From NCBI GenBank assembly GCA_030848705.1, contig CM061237.1:85679910-85743909 (forward strand): DNA of 64,000 bases, read 5' to 3'. A program made the translations under genes and the position numbers. A model generated the notes under the pieces. The model did not search any database, had not been told where the DNA came from, and saw only the letters and a program-made list of their open reading frames with translations. The DNA is from Heracleum sosnowskyi (taxonomy: Eukaryota; Streptophyta; Magnoliopsida; Apiales; Apiaceae). Below are positions 1 to 12,330 of this stretch, in pieces (within the stretch, counting starts at the first letter, position 1; every line of letters starts with the position of its first letter).

Positions 1-728
1 AAGGAAGTGATAAAACTTATCCACCGTCAATGATAAGATTTATATTTCAAGGAAATCAATACTTATCTATTAGGCTTCTAAACACCTATATAAAGGGCAT
101 GACCCCTCATCTCAGAACTACGTTTTAGACTTCATCCTCGAATACGGACATACAAGTCATTACGTCCTTGGTGTGCCCCTGCCGCCATAGCCCCGAGGGC
201 AACACCAAGAACTACGTTTTTATTGGCTTGATTCTCTAAACACTAGAGATACATAGGCATCTTGTTAGGACCGAGTTAGTCCCCGACAACAAGAGCAGCC
301 ATTAAAGCTTGAAGCTCACAAATTCTAGCATTAATTATACCCTAGTTTTTATTCCACAACACATAGTGTTAAATCTAAACCACTAGAATTCATTCATTTG
401 TACTGCTTTAACTATCTAGCGGATTTTTATCCCTAGAACGTATCTCAAATTATCATTTATTGTTATATCTTTTTATTACAAAAATAGATAAATTCATGTC
501 GAATTTATTCTAGATTTGTTTTAATTAGTTTGAGATTAAATCCTGTAATCAGTACAACATTTGTAACACCTTTCAAGTTTAATATAAGTTATATTTAACT
601 TGAATTTTGTTTCATTTAATTCTGCCATAATTTGTTCTTAAATTGTTTTATTCTAAAACGGACAAATTCGATAAAACGGTATAGTTTGTATTCAACCCCC
701 CCTTCTACAAACTTATCAGGACCTAACA
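1..728 (+). mobile_element. Element G: right part of a copia-type LTR
   Basis: This stretch has LTR anatomy on the + strand. A TATA box (tatataaa) lies at 87-94, followed by an AT-rich body. Near the right end is the oligo-C tract followed by cttctacaa that marks the U5 end of the other LTRs here, and the sequence ends in ctaaca at 728. No primer binding site follows, so it is a 3' LTR or a solo LTR rather than a 5' LTR. Its left end was not located and probably lies outside the window. The predicted target duplication is acaag (729-733). It interrupts the 5' LTR of element A. No gene is visible in it. Confidence 0.65.
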
Positions 729-1286
729 ACAAGTCACATGGGTTGATGGAACAGAAAAGGGCATGGAAACCAGCATTTTGGGAAACCCTGAAGAAAAGAA
801 AACATTCTCTTTTCATCTGGTCAATAGAGATGATTCTACAAGGACAATCAGCAATAAGACAAATCATTACAAGAACCATTGGACTTAGAGTGGAAAAGAA
901 AGCCTTTGGACTTTACTTACTGTATACTTTTATGTAGTTCAAATTAGCATGTAAACTTGGGATATATAACCAAGTGTAGCAATGTTTTTGAAGTTAAGAA
1001 ATCAGATTTAGTATTCAAGAGATTAAGCAATATTCCTTTGTAAATTGTTGAAGAAAAAACATTGTAATAGCAGCTGTGTGTTTACTTCTAAACATCACAG
1101 AGATTTCTTCAAATAAAATCTCTCAGGTGGAACAATCAATCCACCTGAATTTTTAATTCTTGTGTTATTTATTTATTGCAATTTTATACTTCTGTTCTAA
1201 GATTATCTTTGTCTGCAAAAAGAATTGAAAATTGAAAGGATTCCCCCCCTTCTACAATCCTGTGATTACATTGTCTAGGATTAACA
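729..1286 (+). repeat. 5' LTR of element A (left part lost or outside window)
   Basis: This is the right part of the 5' LTR. A TATA box (gatatataa) lies at 961-969, an AATAAA polyadenylation signal at 1112-1117, and an inverted repeat (caggtgga / tccacctg) at 1124-1147. An oligo-C tract with cttctacaa precedes the LTR end ttaaca at 1286. The TATA surroundings (gggatatataaccaag) match those of element C's LTR. The left part is cut off by element G. Confidence 0.8.
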
Positions 1287-1288
1287 AT

Positions 1289-1300
1289 TGGTATCAGAGC
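1289..1300 (+). other. Primer binding site of element A
   Basis: tggtatcagagc is complementary to the 3' end of plant initiator tRNA-Met, the usual primer of copia elements. It sits 2 bp after the LTR end. Confidence 0.9.
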
Positions 1301-1347
1301 AAGCTTCTAACATACAAGAAGTTTAAAGGTCAAGGACAATAAGAATC

Positions 1348-3791
1348 ATGGGAAAGAAGGATAATGGAGTGAAGATACCAGTTCTGGACAAAGACAATTA
1401 CTTTAACTGGAAAGTAAAGATGCATCTACACCTTATGTCTATGGATGAAGGATATGTAGATTGCATTGAGAAAGGTCCTCATGTACCAATGAAGCCAAAC
1501 ACTGCAATTACTCAACAGGGAGAAGGAGCTCAGGACACAATTCCTAAACTACCATCAGAATGGACATTGGAACACATAGATGAAATGCACAAAGACAAAA
1601 AGGCCATGAATATTCTGTTCAATGGTCTAGAAAGTGATATGTTTGACAATGTCATTAACTGTACTACAGCTAAGGAAGTTTGGGATACAATTCAGACACT
1701 ATGTGAAGGAACTGAGCAAGTTAAAGAAAACAAGATGCAACTTCTCAAACAACAATATGAACACTTTCATTTCAAAAGTGGTGAATCTCTGAATGATCCT
1801 TTTAGTAGATTTCAGAAATTATTAAATGGTTTAAAATTGTATGGAAGGGTGTATCAAACCAAGGACTCTAATCTCAAGTTTCTAAGAGCATTGCCCAAAG
1901 AATGGAAGCCTATGACAGTCTCTTTGAGGAACACCCAAGTGTACAAAGACTTTACTCTTGAGAGGCTTTATGGAACATTAAAGACTTATGAGCTTGAAAT
2001 GGAGCAAGATGAAGAAATTGAGAAGGTCCAGAAGAAAGTTGGATCTGTAACCCTAGTTGCTAGTGTGGATGAGGCTGAGGACATGAAGAAGGAAACTGTT
2101 AAAGCTACACCAAACAGTGATGTTTGTGAAGGTAGAGGTGAATCAAGCAAATGCAAGGGAAAGATGTATGAGGAAGGTGAATCTTCCAATCAGGATTAGA
2201 TGAATGAGCTAGATGAGCACTTAGCTTTTCTGTCAAGAAGATTCTCTAAGCTGAAGTTCAATAAAAATCCTGAAGTGACCAAACCATATAAGAAAGACTT
2301 TCAACCAAACAAAAACTTTGTTGAAAGGTCCAAATTCAAGTGCTTTAACTATGTAATTGGAGGTCACTTTGCAAGTGAATTCAAGAAACCTAAAACTGAG
2401 AAGAAAGACAGGAAATTTGAGCCTGTGGACTATAAGAAGAAATACTTTGAGCTTCTCAGAAAGTAAAGGACATTCAAAACTCAGGACTATGACTGGGCAG
2501 CTGAAGGGAATGATTCAGATGAATACACTGAGTATGTCAACCTTGCACTCATGGCTGAATTAACTGAGCAGGAAGCAAGTTCATCAAGAAATCAGGCAAT
2601 CACTACAAACCTCACTGAGATTTCTAAGGAGGAATGCAATAGTACCATTAATGAAATGTCTACTGAATTGTACCATTTACGTGTAACTCGTAAATCACTT
2701 ACCAAAGAGAACACTAGGATTTAAGATGCTAATCTGTTCTTAAGTGATAGTAATGTTGTGTTAGAATCTCAATTCATTGAGTTTGAGAAAATGAGGTTAG
2801 ATTGTCAGAATGCTAAGAATGAGCTGCTAGCTGTATTGAAAAGAGGAAAAATTCTCAAAAATCATTTAGCAAAAGAACAAGAAATAATTTCTATTTGGAA
2901 TGATGCCAGGAATGTTGCAACCAACATTATTAAAGTTCAAGGAATGGAAACATTCTGTAAAGAAACCTGGAATAAGGAGAAAAAGAAACTAGATGTTGTT
3001 GTTGAGGATTTAGGAGTTGAAGATGCTTCCACGGATAGTGACCATCCGCTGAAAGATAACTCTTCAACGGATGAGAACCATCCGTTGAAACATGAAACCA
3101 GCATCAATAAAGAAAAACTTGAGAAATTGAACAGAAAGTATGGTCCAACCAGTATGAACTTTGTTCAAGGAGAAAGTAGCAACTCTAAGAAAGTTGAGAA
3201 AATGAACATAGGCCATTTATCCAACAAGCAATTGAAGGACAAATTGGAAAACATTGAGGTTAAGGCTGAGGTTAGAAGAAGAAAAACAGAAATGGTAAAG
3301 TAAGCATTAACAAACACAACAATTACACTCCTGATAAATATGCTCCTAGAAAGACATGTGTTAATTGTGGTAGTGTTAATCATTTGTCTACTAACTCCAA
3401 GTCTGTTAAAAGTGCAAATGTTCAAATGCGTATGCCTATGCCAAATGTTCATATGCCTGTCATGCCTAATATGTTTGCTCATAATGCTCATGCATCCAAT
3501 CTGTATGCTAACATGCCATTTATTCCTAATCCTTACATGAATTCATTTAACATGCCACAAATGCCATGTAACATGCCAAACTTGAGCACTATGTATGCAC
3601 AACATTCACAAATGCCTACATCAAACATTTATGCACCTGAGAACATGCAAAGAGATATGTCTCAAGGATCAACACCAAGGGTCAAGGTTGATTTAAATTA
3701 ATCAAAGCCTAAAGTGTAAAATGACTTGAGAAATAAGGTGAAGGCTAACAAGACAGGACCCAATGAAACTTGGGTACCAAAATCAACTTGA
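1348..3791 (+). pseudogene. gag: Element A Gag, inactivated
   Basis: The start is the ATG at 1348 and the protein opens with the same lysine-rich N-terminus and DKDNYFNWKVKM motif as element C Gag. The UBN2-like region is preserved up to about residue 230. The frame is broken by stops at 2197-2199, 2464-2466 and 2722-2724 and by a frameshift near 3275. After that a third frame carries the second knuckle and the Met/Pro/Asn-rich tail, with a further stop at 3699-3701 before the expected Gag end at 3791. The first CCHC knuckle (about 2340-2385) has lost its second and last cysteines, and the second knuckle has lost its last cysteine. The word CATCCGTTGAA and its reverse occur in the linker at about 3028-3090. 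Confidence 0.9.
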
Positions 3792-3805
3792 TTTGGTTGT
3801 GATGT

Positions 3806-5156
3806 GTGCAGGGAAAAAGAAGGAATCTATGGTACCTAGATAGTGGTTGTTCTAGGCACATGACTGAAGATTCTACCCTGCTCACAAAGTTCAATGAGAG
3901 AGCTGGCCCTAGCATTACCTTTGGAGATGACAGCAAAGGATATAGAAAGGGATATGGCTCGATTGCAAAAGAAAATATCATCATTGATGAAGTAGCACTG
4001 GTTGATGGACTCAAGCATAATCTACTAAGTATTAGTCAACTATGTGACATAGGTTTTTCAGTTTCATTTTCACAAAAAGCTTGTGTTGTCTCAAGCAAAA
4101 AGGACAACAATGTGGTGTTAACAGGCTACAGAAAGGGAAATGTGTACATTGCTGACTTCAATTCAACAAATGGAGATCCAGTCACTTGTCTTTTCAACAA
4201 AGCAAGTAAGGATGAAAGTTGGTTGTGGCACAAGAAGCTATCACATTCAAATTTCAAGTCTATGAATGACTTGGTGAAGAAAGATCTAGTAAGAGGAATT
4301 CCACAATTGGAGTTTTCCAAGGATGGATTGTGTGATGCATGCCAAAAGGGAAAGCAAAAGAATGCCTCTTTCAAAAGCAAGGCTGAGTCATCAATTGATC
4401 AACCTCTACAACTTCTACACATGGATTTATTTGGACCAATTAATGTGATGTCAATCTCAAAGAAGAAATACTGCCTTGTGATTGTGGATGATTTTTCTAA
4501 ATTTACATGGACTTACTTTTTTCATTCCAAGGATGAGTCAAGTGAAATCATAATCAATCACATCAAGGTTGCAAACAATCATCCTGAGTACAAAGTCAGA
4601 AGAATCAGGAGTGATAATGGCACAGAGGTCAAGAATTCAAGCATGAAGCTGTTTTGTGAAGAAAATGGAATTGTTCATGAATTTTCTGCAGCTAGGACAC
4701 CACAACAAAATGGAGTGGTAGAAAGGAAAAATAGAACAGTCATTGAAGCTGCCAGAACAATGCTAGATGAATCAATGTTACCTACTTACTTTTGGGCTGA
4801 AATAGTTAACACTACATATTTCACTCAGAACATTTCCTTGATAAATCAAGCAAAAGGAATGACTCAATATCAATTGCTCAAGAAAAGGAAACCAACACTA
4901 GAGTTTCTACATGTCTTTGGATGCAAGTGTTTTGTATTGAGAAACCAAGGTGAAAATCTTGGAAAATTTGAAGCAAAGGCAGATGAAGCCATTTTTGTTG
5001 GATATGCAGCTGGAAAAGCCTACAGAGTCTACAATCACAGCATCAACATTGTTATGAAATCTGTACATGTTGTTTTTGATGATGCAAAATTTCAAGGTCT
5101 TACATATGAGGGTTTTCATGAAACTCTCAGGTTTGAGAATGAGGTTGAGGGTCAAC
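3806..5156 (+). pseudogene. pol: Element A Pol, part 1: protease and integrase
   Basis: This holds the protease motif LDSGCSRHM, the integrase zinc site (H-X4-H ... C-X2-C), the integrase core (HMDLFGP, SDNGTE, NGVVERKNRT with the expected D, D and E), and the start of the integrase-RT linker. The frame has no AUG at its start. It opens with GTG in tgtgtgcagg, and a TGA lies two codons upstream. Solo LTR D interrupts it at 5157. This segment has no internal stop, but the downstream parts do. Confidence 0.9.
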
Positions 5157-8100
5157 TGTAATATCCGTGAATTTTTTTTTTATTTATTAATGAATAAATG
5201 ATATATTTGGTATAAAATATTTTGTGGGATATTTGAATATTATTAAGGTGAGAGTGTTAAGTGATTATGTGCTATTTGGTGAGTCGGAAGCCTTTCAAAT
5301 ATTTCGTCGTTTGAAATTTTCTTCAATCTTGAGCCCCGTTTTGAAAATTTAAGGGCCCCGTTGAGATTTTGTACATCATTATTATTCTTTCATCTTTCGT
5401 ATTCGAAACGTTATCGAAAGGATTATTCGTATCATTTCATCCCTAGTTATTGGATCTTGCTAGTATAATTCGTTTTGTTCGAAAAGGGAAAAATTGTTCC
5501 AAACCCTAATTGCTTAGGGGGACGAATATATCGTTTATCTCAATATTTCATTTGTTATAGCCCCAGTATTCTTGAGCATTAGTTATATAATGATATGTAT
5601 TGATTTGGATAATTATCAGTCCTTGTAGATAATTATCTCCTCGTAAAACGTGTTTCTAACCTAATTAGGGTTTTTAAACGATCCAGTGGATCTATATCGA
5701 TCCAAAAATGTTCCTTGGGGTATTATTTTTCCAAAAATATATAAAGACGAATCGTACCTTATAGCCTTCATAATCTGCATTACGTATAATCAAAAAGTAA
5801 AAATTCCTGAAACGTGTTCTTCGTGTTCTTGAATAATCAAACCATTCGTTCAAGGTGTTATTGAATTCAGAAATCAAAGTTCAAGTACTCAAATCAAAGC
5901 TATTGATCTCTAGTTTCAGAATCTTCCAACCTCATCATCATCTGGTAATTTTTCTATTTATTATGAATTTTTCAATATTCGAATTAAATTAGGGTTTATA
6001 CCCGATTTGGGGATTTTCATTTTGTTGATTCTCCGTTCAATTGGTTGCTTCTAACATGTTCCTAGGGTTCTAATTATCAAGAATCCATGATTTAATTTCA
6101 TGTTTAAGTTCAATTTTGATGGGTTTAATTTTCGGGTTTTGACCCGAATTTTTCTTTTGCTTCGTTCGTTCTTGTTGTTGATCTAACATTGATTCTGATA
6201 TAGGGGTTTTGTTGTATGAGTTATAAGCTTCATTTTGACATATTAAACGTTGAGTTTCATGTACAAAATTAGTAGATCGTGTTTCCGGCCGGAGTTGTTG
6301 CCGTCGGGATTCTTTGACCGAATTCTGGGCTCGATTCCGGCATGATACATGTATGTTTGTGTGTTGGTTGTGTTTGTCTTGGAAGGGCGAGCAAAAGCCC
6401 TCTAGTTTCATGTGTGTTTGATCAGGAATGAAGGATTCCGGTCGCCGGACATCGGCCGGATTCTGGAAAACCCAGAATCCGGTGGGTTGTTCTTGGTGAC
6501 CCGATTCCATTCTTCCCGACCCGGTTGACCCGTTTTCTGACCAGGTTTCGATCTTTGAAACCCTAATTCCATTTCTGAAAACTGTTTTTGGATTTTAATT
6601 ATTTATTTAATTCGAAAATTGTTTAAAATCCTTAAAAATTCATATTTTTATTTTAAAATATATTTTTATATCAGAAAAATTCTGAATTTTTTTATTTATT
6701 ATTTTAAATTCGAAAATTGATTAAACTTAATTATTTTAATTATTTTTAATTAATATTAAATTTATTAATTAATTGATTAATTCTTTTAATCAGTTAATTC
6801 TTAAAAATTAATTATTAATTAGATTTAATTAATTTAAAATTCAGTTTAATTATTTTCAAGCTTGTTTTATTATTTAAAAATAGTTTGAGCATTTAAAGAG
6901 TGTCAATTAATTTTATTAATTGATTTAATTGCATTTAAATACTTATATTGGATTTAAAAATCCGATTTTTTTTTATTGAAAAATTTGTTGTGACTTATTT
7001 AAATTCAAATAATTTCCGTGTGACGTGTTTAAAAATGTTTATAAGTGCTATATGGTTCGTATAAGTTGTGTAATGTGTTTATAGTCCGTATATACCCGTA
7101 CTAGGGTTAAGATTTGAGTTGTTAATACCGTAAATCATAACGGACGTCCGATACGTAACCGGTTATTTGTTTAAGTGTGTTATTAATTGATTATGTGTCG
7201 AGGTTAGAATGAGGATAGTTAGACTTACTGTGATGAGTTGTTTAAATTATAGAATCGAGTTCCCGGAGCAAGGGAAAGGGGAAAGTTGAGTGAACGAGTA
7301 GAACCGGCAGCGACATAGACCAGGCAAGTATCTGTGTCGTTTTGTGATAAATTGTATTGTCATCTATATTTAAATGTTGAGACTCCAGAATAGTTCAGAT
7401 TGTTAATCCTTGACCCGTAATTGGGCAACTGATTCCATTTATAAATTTCCTAAATTCTTTGATTTGATCTGCATCGGAAACCCTTATTTCCAATCCAGTG
7501 ATTATTGTTTTCAACCCTCGATTGTTAATTACCTTCTTTGATTATTTCTCATAACCATTACCGGTTGATTACCACCATTTGATTATTGCTTTCAACTATT
7601 GATTGTTGAATACCATCGTTTGATTATTTCTCATAACCATTACCGGTTGATTACCACCACTTGATTATTGTTACAACTATTGATTGTTGATTTTCCGTTA
7701 TTGACAATTGGCTACCGTCATTGATAATCGATCTTAACTATTGATTTCTTTCCCCAAACGAGTATATATTACCGTTGGAATTATTTCATGATTATTCCCA
7801 ATTTTCTTTTGATATCAAGCCGTTGAAGCTCTTTTGCAATTATTATACCTTGATGTTGTGCATTACTTATCGAGCATGTTATTGCTTATACCTTGTGATA
7901 GAATTGGCATGTTTTTAAAATGGACCAATTATTGGTCAGGCCATTTATGGTCGATGTAATTTAGGCCCAGATTGGCCTTGGATCCGTAGAGGACTTGTCA
8001 TGAGCTAGTCCGGGGTTGTTGCGTGGCTGGCCAGCATCACAACCTTTGTTTTGAATAAAATGTAGAAGTCCAATTCTAATTCATTTTTCTTCAGTTGATA

Positions 8101-8585
8101 TTGATATAAAGCATGTGTTGGCTTAAACATTGTTGAATCAGATATCTTGAAATTCATATCTTAAATTTTGATGATATATATATCGTGATGCTTGCTGAGC
8201 ACTTTTGGCTCACTCTTGCTTGTTGTTTCCTAACCCCGTTCTAGTGAAGCGAGAGTATGAGTCGGAACAACGTGATAGATAGTTCACCGGCAGCTAGGAG
8301 AGCACCTCGAGTGGTTGTCATTGGCAGGGTAGTTGTTGTCTTGTTTTGATTAGACTAGATGTCTAGTTCTGAACTTAGTTGTGATGTAATAACTCTGATA
8401 AAATTTGGTTTGTAATAATAAAAGATTGTAGAAGCTTGTGTTCAATGCCATAATCTATAGCGGTCTTGGTCAAGGGGTATTTATTGTCTTTATATATTAT
8501 GCATGTGTTATAGTTAGTGATTATATTGTGTCCCGTTGGTTGGGTGACTCCTCAAATCTGTACCCCGGGTTTGGAGGGCGTCACA
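5157..8585 (+). mobile_element. Element D: solo LTR, probably Ty3/gypsy
   Basis: The element starts tgtaatatcc and ends gggcgtcaca. It is bounded by a perfect 5-bp duplication, tcaac (5152-5156 and 8586-8590), inside pol of element A. It has TG...CA ends and a polyadenylation-like aataaaag near its right end, but no primer site, gag or pol, so I read it as a 3.4 kb solo LTR. The terminal GGAGGGCGTCACA resembles long LTRs of Tekay/Del-type gypsy elements; that assignment is from memory. Orientation is inferred from the AATAAA. The middle (about 6590-7000) is extremely AT-rich. Small ORFs inside show no family signature and I do not call them genes. Confidence 0.8.
7499..7720 (+). repeat. Short tandem repeat inside solo LTR D
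   Basis: A unit of about 81 bp beginning tgattattg is repeated at 7499, 7580 and 7662. The shared core is cataaccattaccggttgat. The third copy is partial and degenerate. Confidence 0.6.
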
Positions 8586-8590
8586 TCAAC

Positions 8591-10170
8591 TGTATCATGG
8601 AGAAGATGATGAAATCAATGATTAAGAAAGTGAAGAAATTCCATCAAGAGTTAATGTTTCAACAATGGACAACTCAAAAAGTACAAGTGTCTTGGCGCCA
8701 TCTGTTGAAGGGTTAAATGGAGCATCGGTTGAAAGACAAAATGCCATATCTGGTGAAAACCAAATTGATGCATCCGTTGAAAGTCATTTTGAGGCATCCG
8801 TTGAGGGATCACAAAACAAAATGTCAAACCCAACAAACTCGGGGGGAGCTTCACTTAGTCAAAACTCAACATCAAACTTGCATGATCATAATCATGACAA
8901 TGAGGTAACTTCTTCAAGACCTCCTTTGACACCTCAAAGAAAATGGACAAGAGACCACCCATTTGAACTGATAATTGGTGATGCCTCTACAAAAGTCCAA
9001 ACTAGAAGAGCCACTCAAAATGAATGTTTATACAATAGCTTTCTTTCACAAGATGAACCAAAGAAAGTGGAAGATGCTCTTCTAGATCCAGATTGGGTAT
9101 TAGCCATGCAGGAAGAGCTAAATCAATTTGAGAGAAACAATGTATGGAAGCTGGTACCTAAACCTAAAAACAGAAGTGTTATAGGTACAAAATGGGTATT
9201 AAGAAACAAGATGGATGAAATGGCATTGTGACAAGGTATAAAGCTAGATTGGTTGCCAAAGGCTACTCTCAAGAGGAAGGAATTGACTATGATGAAACAT
9301 GTGCTCCTGTTGCAAGACTTGAAGTAATAAGTATATTCCTAGCCTATGCAGCCCATGCCAATTTCAATGTCTACCAAATGGATGTCAAGTGCTTTTCTGA
9401 ATGAGGAATTAGAAGAGGAGGTGTATGTCAGTCAACCTCCTGGTTTTGAAGATCCAAATTATCCAGAGTTTGTCTATTTCCTACTCAAAGCACTTTATGG
9501 ACTGAAGCAAGCACCTAGAGCCTGGTATGACACTATTTCATAGTTTCTTTTAGAGAATCACTTCACTAGAGGTACTGTTGATAAAAACTCTCTTCTTTAG
9601 AAATGTTAATGGCTCTAGTATACTTGTTCAAATTTATGTAGATGACATAATTTTTGGGTCTACAGATGAGAAACTTTGCAAAAGGTTTGTCAAACTTATG
9701 CAAAGCAAATATGAAATGAGCATGATGGGAGAACTCACATATTTCCTTGGTATACAAGTTAAACAAGTGAAAGAGGGAATCTTTTTAAGTCATACAAAAT
9801 ATATTTATGATCTTCTAAAGAAATTTGACTTAATGGATTGTTCTCCTGCAAAAACCCCTATGCCAACTGCCACTAAGCTTGAATTGAATACTAAGGAAAA
9901 TCTTTGGACATTACAAGCTATAGAGGCATGGTAGGCTCACTTCTATATTTGACAGCCGGTAGACCTAATATTATGTTTGCCACTTGTTTATGTGCTAGAT
10001 TTCAAGTTGACCCTAGAGAGTCTCATTTAATTGCTATTAAGAGAATTTTCAGATATCTTAAGGGAACACGAAACCTTGACATTTGGTACCCTAGAGAATT
10101 TGACTTTGATCTAATTGGTTATTCAGATGCAGACTATGCAGGGTGCAAAATTGATAGAAAAAGCACAACA
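8591..10170 (+). pseudogene. pol: Element A Pol, part 2: linker, reverse transcriptase, start of RNase H
   Basis: Pol resumes after D with the integrase-RT linker, in which CATCCGTTGAA-type words encode repeated ASVE peptides (8699-8805). RT follows, with YVDD at 9635-9646, and then the first RNase H motif YSDADYAGC. Damage includes a stop near 8622, a lost A near 9221, a TAG at 9541-9543, a frameshift near 9585 and another near 9900. The gene is cut inside RNase H at 10170 by insert H and element B. Confidence 0.88.
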
Positions 10171-10254
10171 TGCATGAAAGACATATGCATTGGCCTATTT
10201 GTAAACACCGAGGATTCTACTCAACTTAAACAAGAATGTAATAAGTAAATAATA
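10171..10254. mobile_element. Insert H, left part (unclassified)
   Basis: This sequence is absent from the equivalent place in element C pol. Its other part is 31689-31810 across element B, giving about 206 bp in all. It is flanked by near-identical 14-mers, gaaaaagcacaaca (10157-10170) and gaaaaagtactaca (31811-31824), which suggest a long target duplication. No poly(A) tail or clear terminal repeats are seen. It could be a SINE, a MITE or a captured fragment. Confidence 0.5.
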
Positions 10255-10799
10255 TGTTAGGCCGAATACACAATATAATCAAGTATGTATATGAGAATAA
10301 CAATCAAGAACACTTTTTATAAATCAACAAACTGTAATTATATTAACAGTTTCTCTCTTAGTGATGTTAATGAATCACAAAGAGCTACTAGGTTACAAGA
10401 ATAATATATTCAATGTTCGCATCCCTTCTAGGGATAACCTATCTGTGTTTATATAGTACACAGCTACTTACAATCCATCTCTAATTGATATTCCTATAAG
10501 TTAGCTATACAATTCATATCAATCAAGGATTGCTTCAGTCTTCTATTCCGTTTCCTTAGCTGTATCAATATATTCTGCTTCTTTCCATCTTCAGAATATA
10601 TTGCTTCTAGAATCTTTATCTTTGCACCGACAGCTAAGTCAACTATCACCACGTCAGACTTTATCAAACTCTGACTGGCTTCAATGTGAACTCTTCACCC
10701 AGTCAGACTTTATCAAACTCTGACCGGCTTCTAGATAAACTCTGATATGTACCTGGTACTTAAACACTGATGAACAAACGTCAGCAATTATATCTAACA
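10255..10799 (-). repeat. 3' LTR of element B
   Basis: A 545-bp LTR running from tgttaggccg to atatctaaca on the + strand. It carries three exact AAACTCTGA words (10666, 10715, 10737) and two gtcagacttta words in U3. An inverted repeat aaactgt / acagttt lies near the other end. It lacks the oligo-C tract found in the other LTRs here. Confidence 0.92.
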
Positions 10800-10811
10800 A
10801 TCTCCCCCAAC
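10800..10811 (-). other. Polypurine tract of element B
   Basis: On the minus strand the sequence reads ttgggggagat immediately before the 3' LTR, a standard plus-strand primer site. Confidence 0.85.
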
Positions 10812-10962
10812 TTGTGCATAATAAAAATGTACAAGTTAAAAAGATAATTGATGATGTCAAAACATATAACAAATGCAGTGTTTAAAATATAACAGAGTTT
10901 AATTTTAAAACAGAGTTTAATTTTAACTTAGAACAGAAAACATAAAAACTTACAGTCAGACT

Positions 10963-12330
10963 TTACTTGACTTCTTCAATATCAGGTACTGTTCTGAGAT
11001 AATCAATCAGCAGTCTTCTTTCAGCCTTCTCTAGCTCATCCACCATAATCTCTTTTAGCTCTTTAAGTTCTGAATCACTCTCCCCCGTTTGATAGATAGC
11101 AGCTCTTAGAGAATATATGTTGTTTCTTCTCATATCATTTCCTAGCTGAATAAAATAAGACTTGTCTGACTCCAAGTTAAATTCCAAAACTTTTATTCCA
11201 AGTGCAGTTCTAAATCTAGCACTGTTTCTCTTCATCTCCACTAACTTTCCAGTATGATCCCTATACTTTGGAATGTAAACACTTGAGACTCCTCCTCCAA
11301 GCATAGCTTTAGATCTCAGCATCTTTTCTCTCAAAACTTGAGCAACATCATGAGTATGTCTGTTTTTGACTTTTAGAAGATAAAGTACATATTCCAGTTC
11401 TTCCCATGATTTGAGATTAACATCAGACTCTCCAACTTTATAAACTCTTCCATCACTCATGAAGTATAACAAAAACTGCTTCTTCAATACTTTGTGAAAA
11501 ATCAACTGAACAGATTCTAACTTATCAAGGTTTTCTTGTGTAACCCCAATACCAGATTCTGCCAGTGAAATGTTATCTTGAGATCTGTTATTTGTTCTTC
11601 TCTCTCTGTGTGATCCCAGTCCAGATTTATCAAAAGCTTCTTTTCCCAATACAGTTCTGGTTTCTGAGAAATTCACAGCTTCAAGCTTTAATTCTTCAAG
11701 AATTTTAGGTTTGCTGAATCCTGGAAGTTGTGTAGATTTCTGTACAACTTGAGCAACGTCAGAGGTTGTCATAACTTTAGTAGAAACATCAACTTGAGCA
11801 GCGTCAGAGGTTGATTTAGCTAATCTTGTTTCAACTTGAGTAATGTCAGAGGTTGAATAAATCTTCTTAGGTAACTGTTCTTCTACCAGTTTACCTTTTC
11901 CTTTGTCAGCATTTTTAATCACCGGCCTCCTTGAGTACTGTAAACTCTGATCAGAGTTTACATTCTCTTTGATAACAATTCCTTTTTCTTTTCTCCTTGG
12001 AGCCTTGATAACCTTCTGTTTGTAGATTCCAGCTTCAACATCTTTCCTGTGTTCTTCAGCAAGCAATTTCTCTTCTGCCTGGATATCTTCAATAGTAACA
12101 TCTTTACCATGTTCTGCTAAGAATAACTGTGTAGCAACTTCTTCATCAGTAACTGGAGATTTAGAGGAAAGAAGTAAACTTCTAACCCTTGAAGAAGACT
12201 GCCCTCCAGTGTATAATCTTTTTCCATCAGCATTCTGAGCATCAGAGTTTGATCTCCTCCCTTGCCTTTGAACATTCCTTGTCCTTGGATTTTGACCTTT
12301 TGCACCACCATCAGTAGTGTCATCTTTCCA
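10963..12330 (-). pseudogene. Element B third-ORF (env-like) C-terminal remnant fused to Pol
   Basis: Reading continues in frame from truncated RNase H into about 455 residues that belong to the third Sirevirus protein. They comprise a basic linker, a Lys/Glu-rich region and a C-terminal module. That module (FMSDGRVYKV..., LRAAIYQ) aligns with the tail of element F's third protein (FMKDGSVKIL..., LRAAIYQ). The N-terminal domain and coiled coil are missing. TCAGAGTTT/AAACTCTGA words occur at 11942-11959, back to back as a palindrome, and at 12242. About 150 bp without a gene separate it from the PPT. Confidence 0.8.

Noticed and set aside
263..728. tgttagga at 263 as the left end of the G LTR
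   Set aside because: The five bases before it (catct) do not match those after 728 (acaag), and a TATA box lies upstream, so the LTR probably extends further left.
1289..1300. tRNA-like sequence
   Set aside because: Only 12 bases complementary to the initiator tRNA are present; this is the primer binding site, not a tRNA gene.
6070..6510. 146-residue minus-strand ORF in solo LTR D
   Set aside because: It has no recognisable domain, is not preserved in D', and lies over a GC-richer island where chance ORFs are longer.
8438..8716. ORF crossing the right end of D into element A
   Set aside because: It spans an insertion junction and so cannot be an ancestral gene.
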